From: Protonemura montana
Taxonomy: Eukaryota; Arthropoda; Insecta; Plecoptera; Nemouridae
Assembly: GCA_947568835.1 (NCBI GenBank)
Contig: OX387603.1
Coordinates: forward strand, 17,074,651-17,138,650
Direction of reading: 5' to 3'
Length of the DNA stretch: 64,000 bases
How positions within the stretch are numbered: position 1 is the stretch's first letter; each line of letters starts with the position of its first letter. Positions 1 to 11,400 of this stretch are shown here, piece after piece. The notes beneath the pieces are model-generated. The model was not told where the DNA came from. It ran no database searches and worked only from the letters and a program-made list of their open reading frames with translations. Position numbers and translations under genes: made by a program.

Positions 1-1626
1 CTGTAAGTAAATCGAAATAGGTATCAAATTTTGGGCCACGTCCAGCGGGGCCCGGGGACGTCCACGAGTTACTGCAGTCGGGGAGTGACGAAGTTTGCCT
101 CAGTTCTTTGAGTCAAAGGTCACTCTCGCCAGATGGTCGACATCTTTTACACCGCCGTCCCATATGCACGTTTACGGGCAACCTTTCTGCCGTTGGGACA
201 GATTGGTGAAGTTTGATGGGCTGAGTTATTGCGTATTATAAGACGGAAAATGTGTGAGCAGCGACGTTATCCAATATCCGTCTCGAGGCAATGCCACCGC
301 CTTCCTGTGACATTGAGATGAATTCCTTGATGTCATAATATGTTCAAAAGGCGGTGGAATAGAGAATAAACGCGGAACATTTGAAATCTTTTTTACGTTA
401 TCCGAACGTGTTTTCTCTTTTTGTAAATTATTTATGTAAAATTTGTTTTTCCTGGACAAAGGTCTGTATTTACGAATGGGACGATTGGGTCATAGCCCAG
501 TTGTACATTTTGGAGGGCGTCTCTTAATCTTATTTATTCCTTTAACTTTGGACTGAGCATAAACTTTTGACTATGTAGATCTATTTAATCAAATGTTTCT
601 GGATGGGTTTCTTCAAGGATGGAATAAATATGAATATCGTTTTGGTATCGTTATGGTGATAAAAAGTACAAAAAATATTTCTTGGCACCAAATTTTAAAG
701 AGGAAACTGAAATGATGTCCATGATTTTGCTGGAAAATAGGGGGGAGAGGCACCCCTAATATTTTGGCTCAGGGTACCAGAAGTCCTAAATACGGCACTG
801 CCTGCATAGATATCGTTGTAACTGTTTGTTACTCAAAATGTACTACGAAGTAACCTGTTTTCAAGGCCCTGAGCGCTTGTGGCTTTGACCGCTTGACACT
901 GCAAATTGGTGCCGGCAGCGTTGTACCCACTCGAGGCCACCAGCATGGAGTTGAAGTGGACTGGTTTCGATTCCGTCCAACGCTAGCAGCTGAGGTATCA
1001 GAGGCGGCGCTGGTCATCAGCCATGCTGGTGCTGGAAGCTGTCTGGAAGCACTTGATGCTGGGCGGCCTCTGATAGTTGTACCCAACTCTGGACTCATGG
1101 CAGACCACCAGGTGAACTACCGTAGCCTTGACGATACTTTAAATGTCTTTCCACTAAGTAGATAAGTCGAAATACCTTCAAAAATGACTCGGATAGTTTT
1201 GCATTACAAATGAATAAAATTGAAAACTATTTGTACATGGTCATCTTAATTGTTCTTAGAAGGGTATATTGTTTTTACAAGCAAAGAAAGCAAATTTTAG
1301 TTCTGGGTTTTTTACTATCATTTGGTTTTTCATACCATAATTTCAAGTGGAATAGGAAATTGGTTTTACTAAAGTCTATAAGTGGGCAGTAAAGGTTAAT
1401 ATAAGAAAATAAAATTCTACCACCTCATCACTGTTCTGCTTTTTTCTGACAGTCTGAACTGGCCGCTCGGCTCCATGCAGATGGCCACGTGATTGCCAGC
1501 ACCTGCGATGACCTTGTGCAGACATTGCAAAACATGAACTTTCCCCCTACGTCCCTACGTCCGCTGCCTCCTGCAGACACAACCAGATTCCCGCGATTTC
1601 TCGAGTCTCTGCTGATAGCACGCTAG
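1..1626 (+). CDS. ALG13: ALG13, UDP-GlcNAc transferase catalytic subunit (3' part)
   Basis: Two coding exons are visible, 866-1111 and 1453-1626 (stop TAG), joined in phase 0. They encode the C-terminal part of ALG13, which with membrane-bound ALG14 adds the second GlcNAc to dolichol-PP-GlcNAc on the cytosolic face of the ER (N-glycosylation). Diagnostic residues are LQIGAGSVVP, the HAGAGSCLEALDAGRPLIVVPN nucleotide-sugar-binding segment (GT28 fold), and a tail beginning ELAARLHADGHV. The C-terminus ends as in short ALG13 forms without the vertebrate DUB/Tudor extension. The N-terminal segment with the expected FVTVG motif is missing. The window opens with CT followed by GTAAGT, which fits the donor of the preceding exon ending at base 2, so 3-865 would be intron. 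A polyadenylation signal AATAAA lies at 2142-2147. The gene converges on masquerade. Confidence 0.88.
3..865 (+). other. Probable ALG13 intron
   Basis: The stretch runs from a consensus donor (GTAAGT at 3) to the acceptor at 864-865. I see no coding exon, RNA gene or clear repeat in it. The first 220 bases are more GC-rich than the rest. The ORF-like reading on the minus strand at 226-459 has no recognisable motif. Confidence 0.5.
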
Positions 1627-2147
1627 CTCAATCCTCAAAAGCAATGACTTTTGGAATTTGCATTTCACTTTTTAGGTTTGAAGGAATCTCAGTTTCAGAA
1701 ATTAACCTGGGTCAATAACAATAAACCTTTCATATTTAGAGAAAAAAACTGATAGGAGTGCAATTTCAAGGAATTTCGATCATTGTATGATCTGCTTGAA
1801 TCTGACAGATAACCAGATTTCTTCCTGCTTCTAAGAGCCTCCTAGCCTGTCACTGGTGATGTCGGCCGTGGTATAGCCACACAAGCAGTTTTTCCAAAAA
1901 CCCTCGAGGCAGCTTTGTTTTAGCCTTTAAGCTTCTGTGATGATAATTGTTTCAAAATATGCTTTTTTCATGTGTAATCTGCTAAAGTTTTTAAGTCTTC
2001 TGGTTTTCTGAGCAACATTGATCCTTAGTAAGACTCACCTATCATTCTGTGACCAAAGAGCTCAAACCGAAAAAAAAAGTAGTTTCTACCATATTGTCTT
2101 GTCTGATATTTTGTCACTGCAGCAAAATTGTATTAGTTGTAAATAAA

Positions 2148-2418
2148 TGAACTGACTGAACTACATTTTTATTGTATTGACTTTTCTTAGAAAGAAATAT
2201 TTGAAACAGATATGCATGACAGTAAAAATAACAGCTAGAAAATTAATAGGGATTTCCCCAATCCACGGGGTTTGCTTGAGTCAACCTCCTGTTTCATTGG
2301 CACATTCAAATCTGGACCAAGACTGGATCTGAAGCAGGAATTATTTTCCTGGTTCCATAAAACAATTAGGTGAGAGAAACAGTTACAAAAACACGTAGTT
2401 AACGCTAATGTAATATAA
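2148..2418. other. Intergenic gap between convergent ALG13 and mas
   Basis: About 270 bases separate the two facing polyadenylation signals (ALG13 AATAAA at 2142-2147 on plus, mas AATAAA at 2424-2419 on minus). The 3' ends may overlap. No other feature is seen. Confidence 0.5.
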
Positions 2419-2479
2419 TTTATTAAACGATGATGAGAGGTGATGTGATGTAATGCAATGAGTGGAAGCTGTTTGTCGA

Positions 2480-5400
2480 TCAGAGGTTGTTGACGCTGAT
2501 AATCTGGTTGATCCATCCGATGAATGACGAGACCTTGACATAGACACCGGGAACGTCGACTCGGCCGCAACCAAAGCCCCATGACACAAGACCAGCAAGC
2601 TCGAAGAAGCCATCATCTTGACAGACCAATGGACCTCCTCCGTCGCCCTGCAAAATACCTTGTTAGCTCTTCGTGTGATTTTTTTGCTGGCAAAGTATCG
2701 ATCATTCACCTACTTTTTCAAATATCTATGCTATCTTTTTATTTCATCTTTCTGTGTTCAAATATTCTTCAAAGTTGTGATGCTGCAATCAAACTGGATT
2801 TGCTTAAAGATAAATATTCCTGTAGCTCCTCAAAATCTTAAATGACTATTCTGCAAATCCACTAATATCCATTTACCTTATGGCCATTTTATGTGGAGGT
2901 GAGTGCAAAAATTTTAATCAATCAATTCCATATTCCTAGGCACACACAAAATTCCTTATAATGAATTAATGTTAGCTCTTCAATACAGTTAAAGGATGCT
3001 CAGAATAATCATCCAACCAAATCAATCCCTAAACCACTTTGGTCTTGCCAAAAATCTCGGAATAAAAAACTTTAAACCATGTGTAAAAGACCCTGATCTT
3101 ACCTGACAAGCATCATTTCCTTGCTCTCCCCCAGCACAGAAACTGCTCGCCGGAAGAATGAAGATCTTTTCCGTAACAGCGTTGATCTTGCGGATGCACT
3201 CGGCATCGCTCACAATCGGAATCTCAGCCTCTCGCACTCTTAGTGGGATTGGTCCAGCTAGAAGACCAGTGCCCCAAGTTAACAGCAGTTTTAGGTTTTC
3301 ATGTGATATCATAGTTATCATAGCTGGTACTTGCAGGTATACACTTGAGGGTATATTTGTGGTATGTAAACATTGGAGGTGGGGACCAGCATCAGATTGA
3401 AAAGTCAATATTAGATGGCTATTAAGAAAACCATACAACAGCTTTGATTGGTTAATATATCATTCTGTTTCAGTTGTGCAGGGCACAACGAAAAGACATA
3501 GCTAAGCCACAGAAGTTAGACACAGAAATAGTATTTATTATTTACGAGCCCATCATTCACCTGGACAAAAGCAGTTTTGAGATTTGAGCAAAGCCTCAGC
3601 ATTCAAAACACTCAATCGGCAATCTTATTGTCTTACATGTATCCGAACACATTCTCTTCTACCCAATACATTCCTTACTCCAAAACAACCATCAAACTCA
3701 CCCTCGCCCATGTACCCATAACCGGTGACGGTACACCGCTTTCCAGCGGCCTGCGATACCCCGCGCGCCGGCAGACAGACCAAACAGACTCCGGTTTGCA
3801 GCTCGGCCTGTCCGTGAAGCTTGAGCAGCGCAACATCGTTGTCTAACGTTTGACTGTTGTGGTTGTGGTGGATGTACGTGGTAGCGACTCGAAGCGTTTG
3901 CGCGCCAGGGCTGCCGTACTTGCGAGTCAGGTCATGGTCGCCGACGCGTACGTAGATGGCATCACCCGAACGTACGATGCTGGTATGACAAAAAGTTTTA
4001 GACCATTTTGGTTGTGCTGTGATTAGGGCTTGTTCTGTTTTGCCATCTTCGTTGGTTCCGTATTGTGAATAAGAGAAGTGCACAACAAAGCTACCATCAT
4101 ACGTCAACAAACTGTCAAAAAAAATCCACCGCCCACAAAATCCTCAAAAATATTACAGTTTTTATTCATTAAAATTAGCTAATGAACAAACACCTGTAAT
4201 TTTTGGCTGTGAAAACTGGTACTACTTGTAAATCTTAGTTAACAATTACAAAATGTTGCTACAATGCTACTGAAAGTAAATCTAGGTCCCCTATTCTCGG
4301 AATGAAGACGCTGTAAAACACAGTACACCTTCGTACTCACTTGGTAACACAATGCGCAGCCGTTAGCACCCACTGCGTTCCGACCAGAGCCCCGCCACAC
4401 AGATACTGGTTCAGCGAGTTAATCAGTGCAACCTGCCAGCACCACTCGCCGGCGGCGCCATCGTCGCCCCCGACAACACGAGACCCACGCGCTCCGCCGG
4501 CGCCCTTGACGCCACAGACATACTTGCTATACGCTGTGGGCGGTGGCGGCGTCTGGGGCACAGGCATGAGGGCGCTAGGTGGAGGGATAGTGGGCGCCGG
4601 GGTGGGACGAACCGTGTCGTTTCGTGACGTCACGCCCGTCAGGTCCCGCACTGCGCTTTTGGGAGCGCAGCATTGCGTGCCCGGCTTGCGACAACGGAAC
4701 AACGGGGACATCTCCGCATTGCCTGTGGATGGGGGAAGACATTGATAAGTTCATAGTCTTATTTTCATAAATTACAGCACAGATAATGCAGCTCAGATTA
4801 GCCTATTTGGATATGCCATCCTGAGGGGAAACGACTACACATTTGACTATGTCTCTATCTTGAAGGAAAAAACTTGCTAAGTTAATAAGAAATGAAAAGG
4901 AAGCTAGACTGGAAAAATGTGCAACTAAACAGGGATACGAATCCGGGATCTCTCGATTGCCGGTCCAAATGTTTGTACCTTTCCCAAATACAAGCTAAGG
5001 CTCATGTGGGTATTTATTCTAATTTTACTTTGTTTATTTATATTTTATGTAAAATATCAAACACAAATAGAAAAATGAGAGAATAGAGAATAGAGAAATT
5101 TAAGAACAATAAAATTAATAAATAAATTCTGCTTGTTGAGTAGATATCTCATGCTTGAGCAAGTAAGCACTGCAGTTGTAAGAAAAAGAGAGAGAGAATC
5201 ATAACATAGAACAATGTTTCAATAAACAGCAATGAGAATGAGACAAGACTTAATTGCAAATAACCCCATATATTATAAGTAGCCCAAGCTATTCTAACTT
5301 GCAGGCAAGGGGAATGCAGTAAAACTTTCTGGGGGGCCCTTTGGAGAGGTCCTAACCAGAGAATTCCTAAAATCGAATATCTGTGTAAGCTTTCTCTGTC

Positions 5401-8400
5401 CTTTCAGCTTAAAGAAAGACCACATACCTAGATAACTTTACTATTAAAAGTCCTAATGTTCAACAAGTGATTACAAGATTGTATATGGCTCAAAACAAAA
5501 GAAAAATATAACAAATAATATAAATCTATTCCTATCCACGAGCTCTGATAACTGCACAAATTCCAAACTCAACTCACGGAAGCATGTGAAGGATAGATAC
5601 GAGACGATACACGATCCTGGACAGTCTGGCCGCGGGTCCCTCGGTGCCGGGGCGGCTGTCGTGCTGGTGGTGGTGGTCTGTGCAGGTCTGCCACTGGGTG
5701 CGCTGGCGGCGGCGTGGCGCGTGTTATCGCAGCACACCGAGCCACGCTGGCAGTTGGACGTGTGGGGGATGAGGGCACTCGGACGTTCGCAGAACGCTGC
5801 CATGATGTTCAGCAGGCAGAAGCCAGGGCAGCGTGGCAGCGATGAGGTGGGGGCCGGGCGTGGGGTCGATGGAGGCCGACGCACAGGGGCTGGTGTTGTA
5901 CTGGGCCGAGGTCGGGGCCTGGAGGACGTTAACAAAGTTCTTGTGGCTCTAGGGAAAGTATGCACTTAGGCACTGATCTGAGTACAGAAGTTGATAGCAA
6001 ACATCTTAAAGACAGTTAAGGGCAGTTAGTTTGAAGACTGATTATTATCCTGTATAGTGGAATCTGAGGATAACGATTTTTTGGGACCCATTGATGACAG
6101 GATCACTTGTCTTGGCTGATGCCATCAAAGGGTATATTTTGCATAGATTTTATGTAAGGTCAACATTAAAAAGCATCGTTTTAAATGAGATTTGCCACAG
6201 CCTATCAAGCAAAAAAATGCTGGCTAAACAGCAGGCTTAAGACAAATACCAACTAAAAATAGATTTTCTAAGAATATCTTGGTATAGATAGTAGGTATGA
6301 CAAATTTCTCCCTAAACTTAAGTATCTCTGTGACATATCTTGTCTGACCTTGGTGCTGGTGTCGCGTCTGTTGGTTCCGGTGGATTTGTAATACAACAGC
6401 TTCCCTCTTCCGGGCACCAAGCGTCCGCGTCAATGTCGTCGCAGAACAGGGCAAACAGCCCGCTGACGCATTCCCCGCGGCACGAAGTTGCAGGTGCTGC
6501 TTGAGTCGTGGTCGTGGCAGGTGCCACCGACGTAGTTGATGGCCGTGGGGAGGTGGCCGGTCGCGGGGAAGGACGTGAGGAGTTACGATCCATCACCACT
6601 AGGTGAGCCGGTGTCTCACCCGGCGCATAAGCGTCCCGCGAAACGCAGCAGCGTAGGCCAGGTTTGCATAGAGACGCGACGTCGAGAACGGCTTCGCAGT
6701 ATTCGGCGATTCTTTCGGCGACGCAGACACCCGGACAGGCCTTGCCTGAAAACGTAGAAATGAGATTTTAGATTAATTTGTTTTTAGTACTTTATGCCTA
6801 AAGGTTAAACACGAAAGCTGAATACATAAGGTTTGGTGCAAAGTTACGACATCAGGCTTGTTTTGTACCTTTTCCTTCCCTCCTCAAAGATCAGAATAGG
6901 AAACATAAGGTTTAAACTTTTACAAAGTGATGAAATGGCTAAGGGGTCAAGTTCAAGACAAAACTGCAAAGTAAAAAAGGTGAATTAACCTTAATTATTA
7001 TATACTGGTTGCCCACAGCTGCCTAAAGTTGCATTTTATAAGGAGACATGTGAGATGGAGGGTCCGATTTTTCCTTCCTCTATGGTGAATATACATAGTC
7101 TTACTTGGCTCATCCTTCTTCTTCATGACGACCGCAGCGGCTGTAGGTTTCAGCGCAGGCGCGGGCGCTGGTGTCTGTAAAGGGAGGACAATAACATTTC
7201 CCACATTTTCCACGTTTTGCTGATTGTTTGACTTGTTTAAATGTGGTCTCAGAGATGGTCATGTGTGCTTTTCAGTTCAAGTTGTTATCTTAAAGCTTGT
7301 TGTCCCTGCTACAGTTACTGTTCTGTTCTGGCAGTTACTGCTGGGGACGAAGCTTTTTGGAATGCACCATAATTAATCAGTGATGAGAAAATTAATGTAA
7401 ACAAATAACCATGAAATTTCTTAGAGGTTTGAATTGCTTACAAGTTTGTATTTAGAAAATTATGGAGGTTTTGAAAAGTTCAGTGGGGGTCCATCTCCTG
7501 CGAGAATGAAAAAACGAAAAAATATAATAACAAGAAAATAATAGAAATAATAACAAGAGAAAAATAAGAAATTTCAACCCATTCTTGTTTCAACCCAGTA
7601 GCAGCTAAAAATAAATACAACCACTTTAATTATTTTGCATCTCTGAAGCTGTGATTCCCATACCGATGCAGTTGTTGCGCTGGCTGGCGCTGCCGTGGCG
7701 TTTGTCCCACTGGGGGCACCAGCGGCGTTAGTGGCGTTGGCAGGCGGCTCCACGCAACAGCGCATCGACGGCGAGGGACACACAACGTCCTCAAGCACTC
7801 GGTAACAGATGAGCGTAGCGAGCGAATGCACGCACACCCCAGGACAGTCTGTTGTCTCCGCTGTGCTCGTGATGGTGTCGAGCAAACCTGCAAAACGCAC
7901 GCAAAGATAGCGTGAACTGTCCGGCGTGTTGGAAATACCGCTTCTCGTGAAGTTAAGCAACACTGCACTGGGTTAGATATTGGATGGGTGACCATCACAC
8001 ACAAGACCAGTTCAGTTCGAGAGAGAGGTTGGAAGGGTTAAAGCTTGTACAGCAACTTCATTCGGCTTGGTTTTGGTTATCAATCTGTGGATTTGTTGAG
8101 GGGTCCTGTTTTTCGAGTTGTACCGTCCTTTAGAAGGACCTTGATGCTCTTTGACAGGAGTACCTATGCTACTTGCCGGCACCGGCACCTCATCCACTCG
8201 TTCCTTCTAGGTTCATCATCATCCTCATCATCTCCGACGCCATTAGACCAGTGTCAAATGGCTCGTTGTCAAAACAGTGCTCTTTTAAGCCCTTCTAATC
8301 AATCTAATCGAAGTATAACCCTGCTCTAATTCATATCTTAGAGGAATATTCTCACTCTCAAGAAAAGCAGACCCCATCTCTTTCACCTTCTTTCTGTCAC

Positions 8401-11400
8401 CGTAAACAGCGTACAGGTAAATCATGGCATGGAATCATGGGGCAAAAGGATCCAAGTCTAATCTAAGTTGATCTAGTGGGAGAAATCTTATAAATTTGCT
8501 TCAAATTTGAGTAAAAAGCCTGAAAACTTCTTTTCTTATAATTTCTTCTAAAGCCATCTTATTTGGGCAACATTAAGGCCTACAATTTGGACAGAATATT
8601 CCAGTCTCATCGTATTTGTTCATGTGCATGTGAGCTGTGGTTTTCCTTGCAGCAATTATCGGCAGAAACATTTATAGCAAAGCAGAAGTCGACAAGACGT
8701 TTCTGAGAAAAAAAATGCACAATGGCAAGGATTGGCACTCAAGCTACGGCCGGTGGACAATTTCACAGAATACGAATCTTCAATAGGAACCTTTTAAGTG
8801 CGATCAAGCCGCTTTCGAAATGCATTCCCGAGAAAATGTCTTAATGTTCTAAATCTGTTGGAAACATAAAGGGTTTGCACGCAATTCGCGACTTGTCATT
8901 GCTCTGTCTCGCGAGACGTCTCAAGTATCATCACACAATTCTTGTACACGTAAAAAACTAAAGAGTAAAACCACTCTAGTAAAACTGTCGTAATTAGTCT
9001 AAAAGTTTCACTATCTGTCACTTTTTCTGTGCCTTTCTGACACATCATCTATGTGTGTTATAATGGCTTGACACGAATATGTAACACATTGTTGGATGGA
9101 CAGACATAAGCTATTATTAATTCTCCGTCATCTAGTTGATTTTAACGACCATATCCGACATGACCATCATTCTTTTTCAATGTGATCACTATTTGGCATG
9201 TGTTGTTTATTCAATCTTTCAATGGTTACGTAACTCGGAGAATTCCATCCTATTCTTTAACCCAACCGTCTCCTCAACTATAACAGATATAATACTTATG
9301 ATAATCGCTCTCTATAAGTCACCGGAAAGGCGACATAGTTAAAACACTTCATGGTATAGTGTTCATTTCGCACCTTCAAGCACTTGCGAATCGCATTCTT
9401 GGCATGCCGATCTTCCTTCGGATTTGTCACAGACTTAATTACTTGCATCTCTATCTACGGGGTCTTGATTATAGTGCATGTCAGGATTTCAGTCAGTATA
9501 GCCATAACTATTATGGACATCCAAAAGCAAATGGGGAAAAGGTGATTGATCCCGGGGGTATGGATTAAAGCTGGCCTAGCACTAGTGCTTGTGCACCTAC
9601 TTGTTTACTTGTACAAATGAGTACTGTTGAGGGGAGAAATTGAGCGTAAGCAAGTTGCAAAAACGAATGTTCTGAGAGAAATATCGAAATTTCTGAACAC
9701 TCAAAAAGACCATAACTCCACCTAGAAAAATCCTCCAATTTTGTCGGTAATTTTTATCACTTTTAACGCTTTTGATACTCTGTTAAATCTACAGTAGAGA
9801 GTAGACCTCCATGAATACAAGTAACTACAGATATCTGAAAGATTTGGTCACCACATATGAATTGTTCAGATGAGATCGCTATGGTTATTCCTTGGACGTT
9901 ATAATAACGTCCGACAACCGAAATTTGGTAAGTGGTCGTAAAACCAACAACCCCCTTGGACCGTTGAGCTTCGGAGGGTGGACGAGCACGTGGTGACCAG
10001 CGCCCGCAGCGACGGCCACACGAAACATTCGAGTAACGGACTCTCGTGACGTCACATAACGGTAGTGCGGTGAGCGTGACCCTCGGACTCCTAAAGCGAC
10101 CCTACTCGACACAGACCACGCATCTTACGCATGCACACGCATGCTCTTCATCGGGGGGATTGATAGGTCCACGTGTGTCCTTGAAAAAGACACTGGGTCC
10201 TAGGGGCAAACTGCAAATCTAATCAAAATTAAATTCGAGTTTTCAAACAGCGAATAGAAAATGATTTTGCTACAACCATAACGCAGATCAATCCTCATGC
10301 GAAGCGCAGCTGGCAATGGATATTTTAGTAAGTGTACTCGCAAAATATTTTGAACAAGTCTATCTAATTTTTCTTTCTAGATGTTTTAGTTCTGAGATTA
10401 AATGCTCTAAATTAGATTACTTCGTTACGACTTGTCATCGACAGTCGGTGAAATCATTTTACTTAAGAAGTTGTGCCAGTCATGATTCATTGCTTACTAA
10501 AGAAAACTGACTTCCCTACTTCAAAAAATCTCTACCCATGAGAATTGAGATTACTCCTAAGTCCTAGCGACTCCTTTCCACCACCTAAAACTTCCTTCTA
10601 TGCAATCGGCTGAATCAGTTGTGGTTTTCTGGTGAATTCGTCACTTTTTTAACGGTGCATTGTGAATGAAAATAACTTTGATAGATATTCATCTTAATTC
10701 TCACTACACATGCAGGTAACGATACAGAATTGCTACCCCTGGGTATTTCCCCCACGCCATTGAAGGCCGAGGTTGGATCATTTACAGGTCCATGCCGCAT
10801 TCCTGCCTTTCCCCTCCCCCCAGCCGCGGTGGGCCAATCCTGAGGACGGAAACACGGAAGCCGACTGAGACCAACGACCTTGGCAGTGAAATAGCCAGGT
10901 AACCACATGACAACAACAAGGGGCGCCCACAGGCTGAGCGAAGGGTGCCGGCACCGATAACCCTTGCGACCTTCGGGTCCTAGAAAGGAAGGGTTTTGAA
11001 ACACATCTAGAAAAATCGAGAACCTTTAGATGCTACATTTACTTTGAGAACAATGGGTCAATAGTAGATATTACTTCTCGTTGAATATGACGTTGAGACA
11101 TATTTTGATTGTTTTGTAAGTTAAATTTATATCGAAACCAAACCTGTAGCTTCTACTGTCACAATTTACTGGTTGTTTTTTGGAAGCTCTCCTTTGTGTT
11201 CAGACTGCCAGTGTTTGATCTATCCTAAACCATCGAGTTTAGAGGTAAAGTCAAAAGGCAATCGTAAATTTTAAACTTTCTGCTGATCAAAAGAGCCGGA
11301 AATTCGTGGTTACGTAGGTGACACCCGATGGCGCTTGCGGAGCTCCTTTTTAACAAACTTATAAAATTACATATTTACTTCTCAAAATATAGATATATGT

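Noticed and set aside
226-459. 77-codon minus-strand frame in the ALG13 intron
   Set aside because: No motif, no splice or promoter context, and Lys/Asn-rich composition typical of AT-rich non-coding sequence.
10740-10990. GC-rich stretch in mas intron 1 as a tRNA-derived SINE
   Set aside because: No proper A/B box pair and no second copy in the window.
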